This document shows, one piece after another, positions 20,889 through 21,646 of a stretch of 21,646 nucleotides of DNA. The position numbers were made by a program, and so were the translations under genes. This stretch comes from an uncultured Anaerolineaceae bacterium (GTDB taxonomy: Bacteria > Chloroflexota > Anaerolineae > Promineifilales > Promineifilaceae): NCBI GenBank assembly GCA_937967805.1, contig CALBTC010000050.1, positions 1 through 21,646 of the forward strand, in the 5' to 3' direction. The stretch's first letter is position 1. Each line of letters opens with the position of its first letter. The notes beneath the pieces are model-generated. The model made no database searches. It was not told the origin of the DNA and was given only the letters and a program-made list of their open reading frames with translations.

Positions 20889-21646
20889 ATGACCGTCATG
20901 AAAAGTGAAGTAAGGCAGGGAGCCTACTATGATTCTGTGGTGCTGATGCAGCTGCAAAAGGCGCTGGCCGAGCTGCCGGGCGTGGCTGATGCCGGAGTGG
21001 TGATGGCCACCGAAGCCAACAAGGAACTGTTAGCCGCCGGCGATTTACTGCCCGCTGACGTCAGTGCCAAGGCAGATGATTTGCTGATTGTGGTGAAGGG
21101 GGAGACGGATACGGCCGTCACCGAAGCCATCAACCAGGTAGACGAACTGCTCACCCGCCGCAAGACGTCTGGCGGCAGCGAATACCGTCCGCACAGCCTG
21201 GCCGCCGCTGCCAAACTCCTGCCCGAAGCCGATTGGGTGCTCATCTCCGTGCCGGGGCGTTATGCGACGGCCGTTGCCGAAGAAGCATTGGACCTGGGAA
21301 AACACGTCTTCCTCTACAGCGACAACGTCCCCCTAACCGACGAGGTGCGCCTGAAGCAAAAAGCGCAAGCCGCCGGTCTGCTGCTCATGGGGCCAGATTG
21401 CGGCACGGCCATTGTTAACGGCGTGGGGCTGGGGTTTGCCAACCGGGTGCGGCGCGGCCGTATCGGGCTGGTGGCGGCCTCCGGCACCGGCTTGCAGGCG
21501 GTCAGCAGCGAGATTCACAATTTGGGCAGCGGCGTGTCCCAGGCCATCGGCACCGGTGGGCGCGATTTGAAGGCCGAGGTGGGGGCGATCACCGCGCTGC
21601 AAGCGGTGCAGCTGCTGGGCCAGGACCCGGCCACGCGGGTGATTGT
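20889..21646 (+). CDS. fdrA: FdrA-like acyl-CoA synthetase-family protein (partial)
   Basis: The first 252 residues are visible; the gene runs off the right edge. The N-terminus EVRQGAYYDSVVLMQLQKAL and GVADAGVVMATEANKELL match FdrA. LMGPDCGTAIVNGVGLGFAN, LVAASGTGLQAV and AIGTGGRDLKAEVG are the CoA-ligase-like motifs shared with the succinyl-CoA synthetase alpha subunit. FdrA genes typically stand beside YlbE, YlbF and carbamate-kinase-like genes in ureide and purine degradation, where the proteins are tied to oxamate carbamoyl transfer; that context would lie to the right. GGAGAG lies 5 bases before the ATG. Confidence 0.85.
   Translation, partial: MTVMKSEVRQGAYYDSVVLMQLQKALAELPGVADAGVVMATEANKELLAAGDLLPADVSAKADDLLIVVKGETDTAVTEAINQVDELLTRRKTSGGSEYRPHSLAAAAKLLPEADWVLISVPGRYATAVAEEALDLGKHVFLYSDNVPLTDEVRLKQKAQAAGLLLMGPDCGTAIVNGVGLGFANRVRRGRIGLVAASGTGLQAVSSEIHNLGSGVSQAIGTGGRDLKAEVGAITALQAVQLLGQDPATRVI

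Overview
The window looks like a chromosomal segment of an uncultured or poorly described Chloroflexota bacterium (Anaerolineae or a related class). This rests on gene content (an ECF sigma factor paired with a DUF5667/DUF5666-type membrane partner, TupABC, a GT-C membrane protein, a pentameric ligand-gated channel) and on compositional habit; no rRNA or tRNA is present to fix the taxonomy. Coding density is high and no gene-free gap exceeds 300 bases. The gaps that exist are mostly filled by imperfect palindromes of several recurring families.

Layout. 1-2121: the 3' end of a gene with a tandem Asp/Asn-rich tail, then an ECF sigma factor overlapping a membrane-anchored probable anti-sigma factor with a similar Asp/Asn tail. 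2325-4581: a GT-C/STT3-like membrane protein and a METTL7-like methyltransferase. 4646-9519, all on the minus strand: a glutaredoxin-like membrane protein, a DMT-family exporter, a DeoC-VOC fusion, a predicted selenoprotein interrupted by an in-frame TGA, and a pentameric ligand-gated ion channel. 9640-10376: a HI1419/HI1420-type toxin-antitoxin module whose toxin is frameshifted, lying between a degenerate and an intact copy of the tupC 3' end. 10332-13243: the tungstate transporter tupABC and a ModE-type regulator, with a strong promoter and a ModE-like operator. 13342-16153: a thiolase-fold protein lacking the usual cysteine, a DUF4177-like small protein and a class III CoA-transferase. 16358-19158: FAD and [2Fe-2S] subunits of a molybdenum hydroxylase and an amidase, without the molybdopterin large subunit. 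19198-21646: an SGNH-hydrolase lipoprotein, a left-handed beta-helix protein and the start of an FdrA-like gene.

Main points of interest. (1) The GrdB/PrdB-family gene at 8398-7430 reads through a TGA in a Sec-x-x-Cys context followed by a hairpin placed like a bacterial SECIS. (2) The octamer palindrome ACGGCCGT occurs about 39 times by eye, where well under one is expected, in genes and gaps alike, recalling HIP1 of cyanobacteria. (3) At least five families of intergenic palindromes recur. (4) The toxin-antitoxin module sits between direct repeats of a neighbouring gene's 3' end.

Physiological reading (inference): tungstate uptake under ModE-type control, a selenoprotein, molybdenum-hydroxylase subunits and an FdrA-like protein fit an organism using W/Mo and Se redox enzymes and degrading nitrogenous or heterocyclic compounds, but the actual substrates cannot be read from this window.
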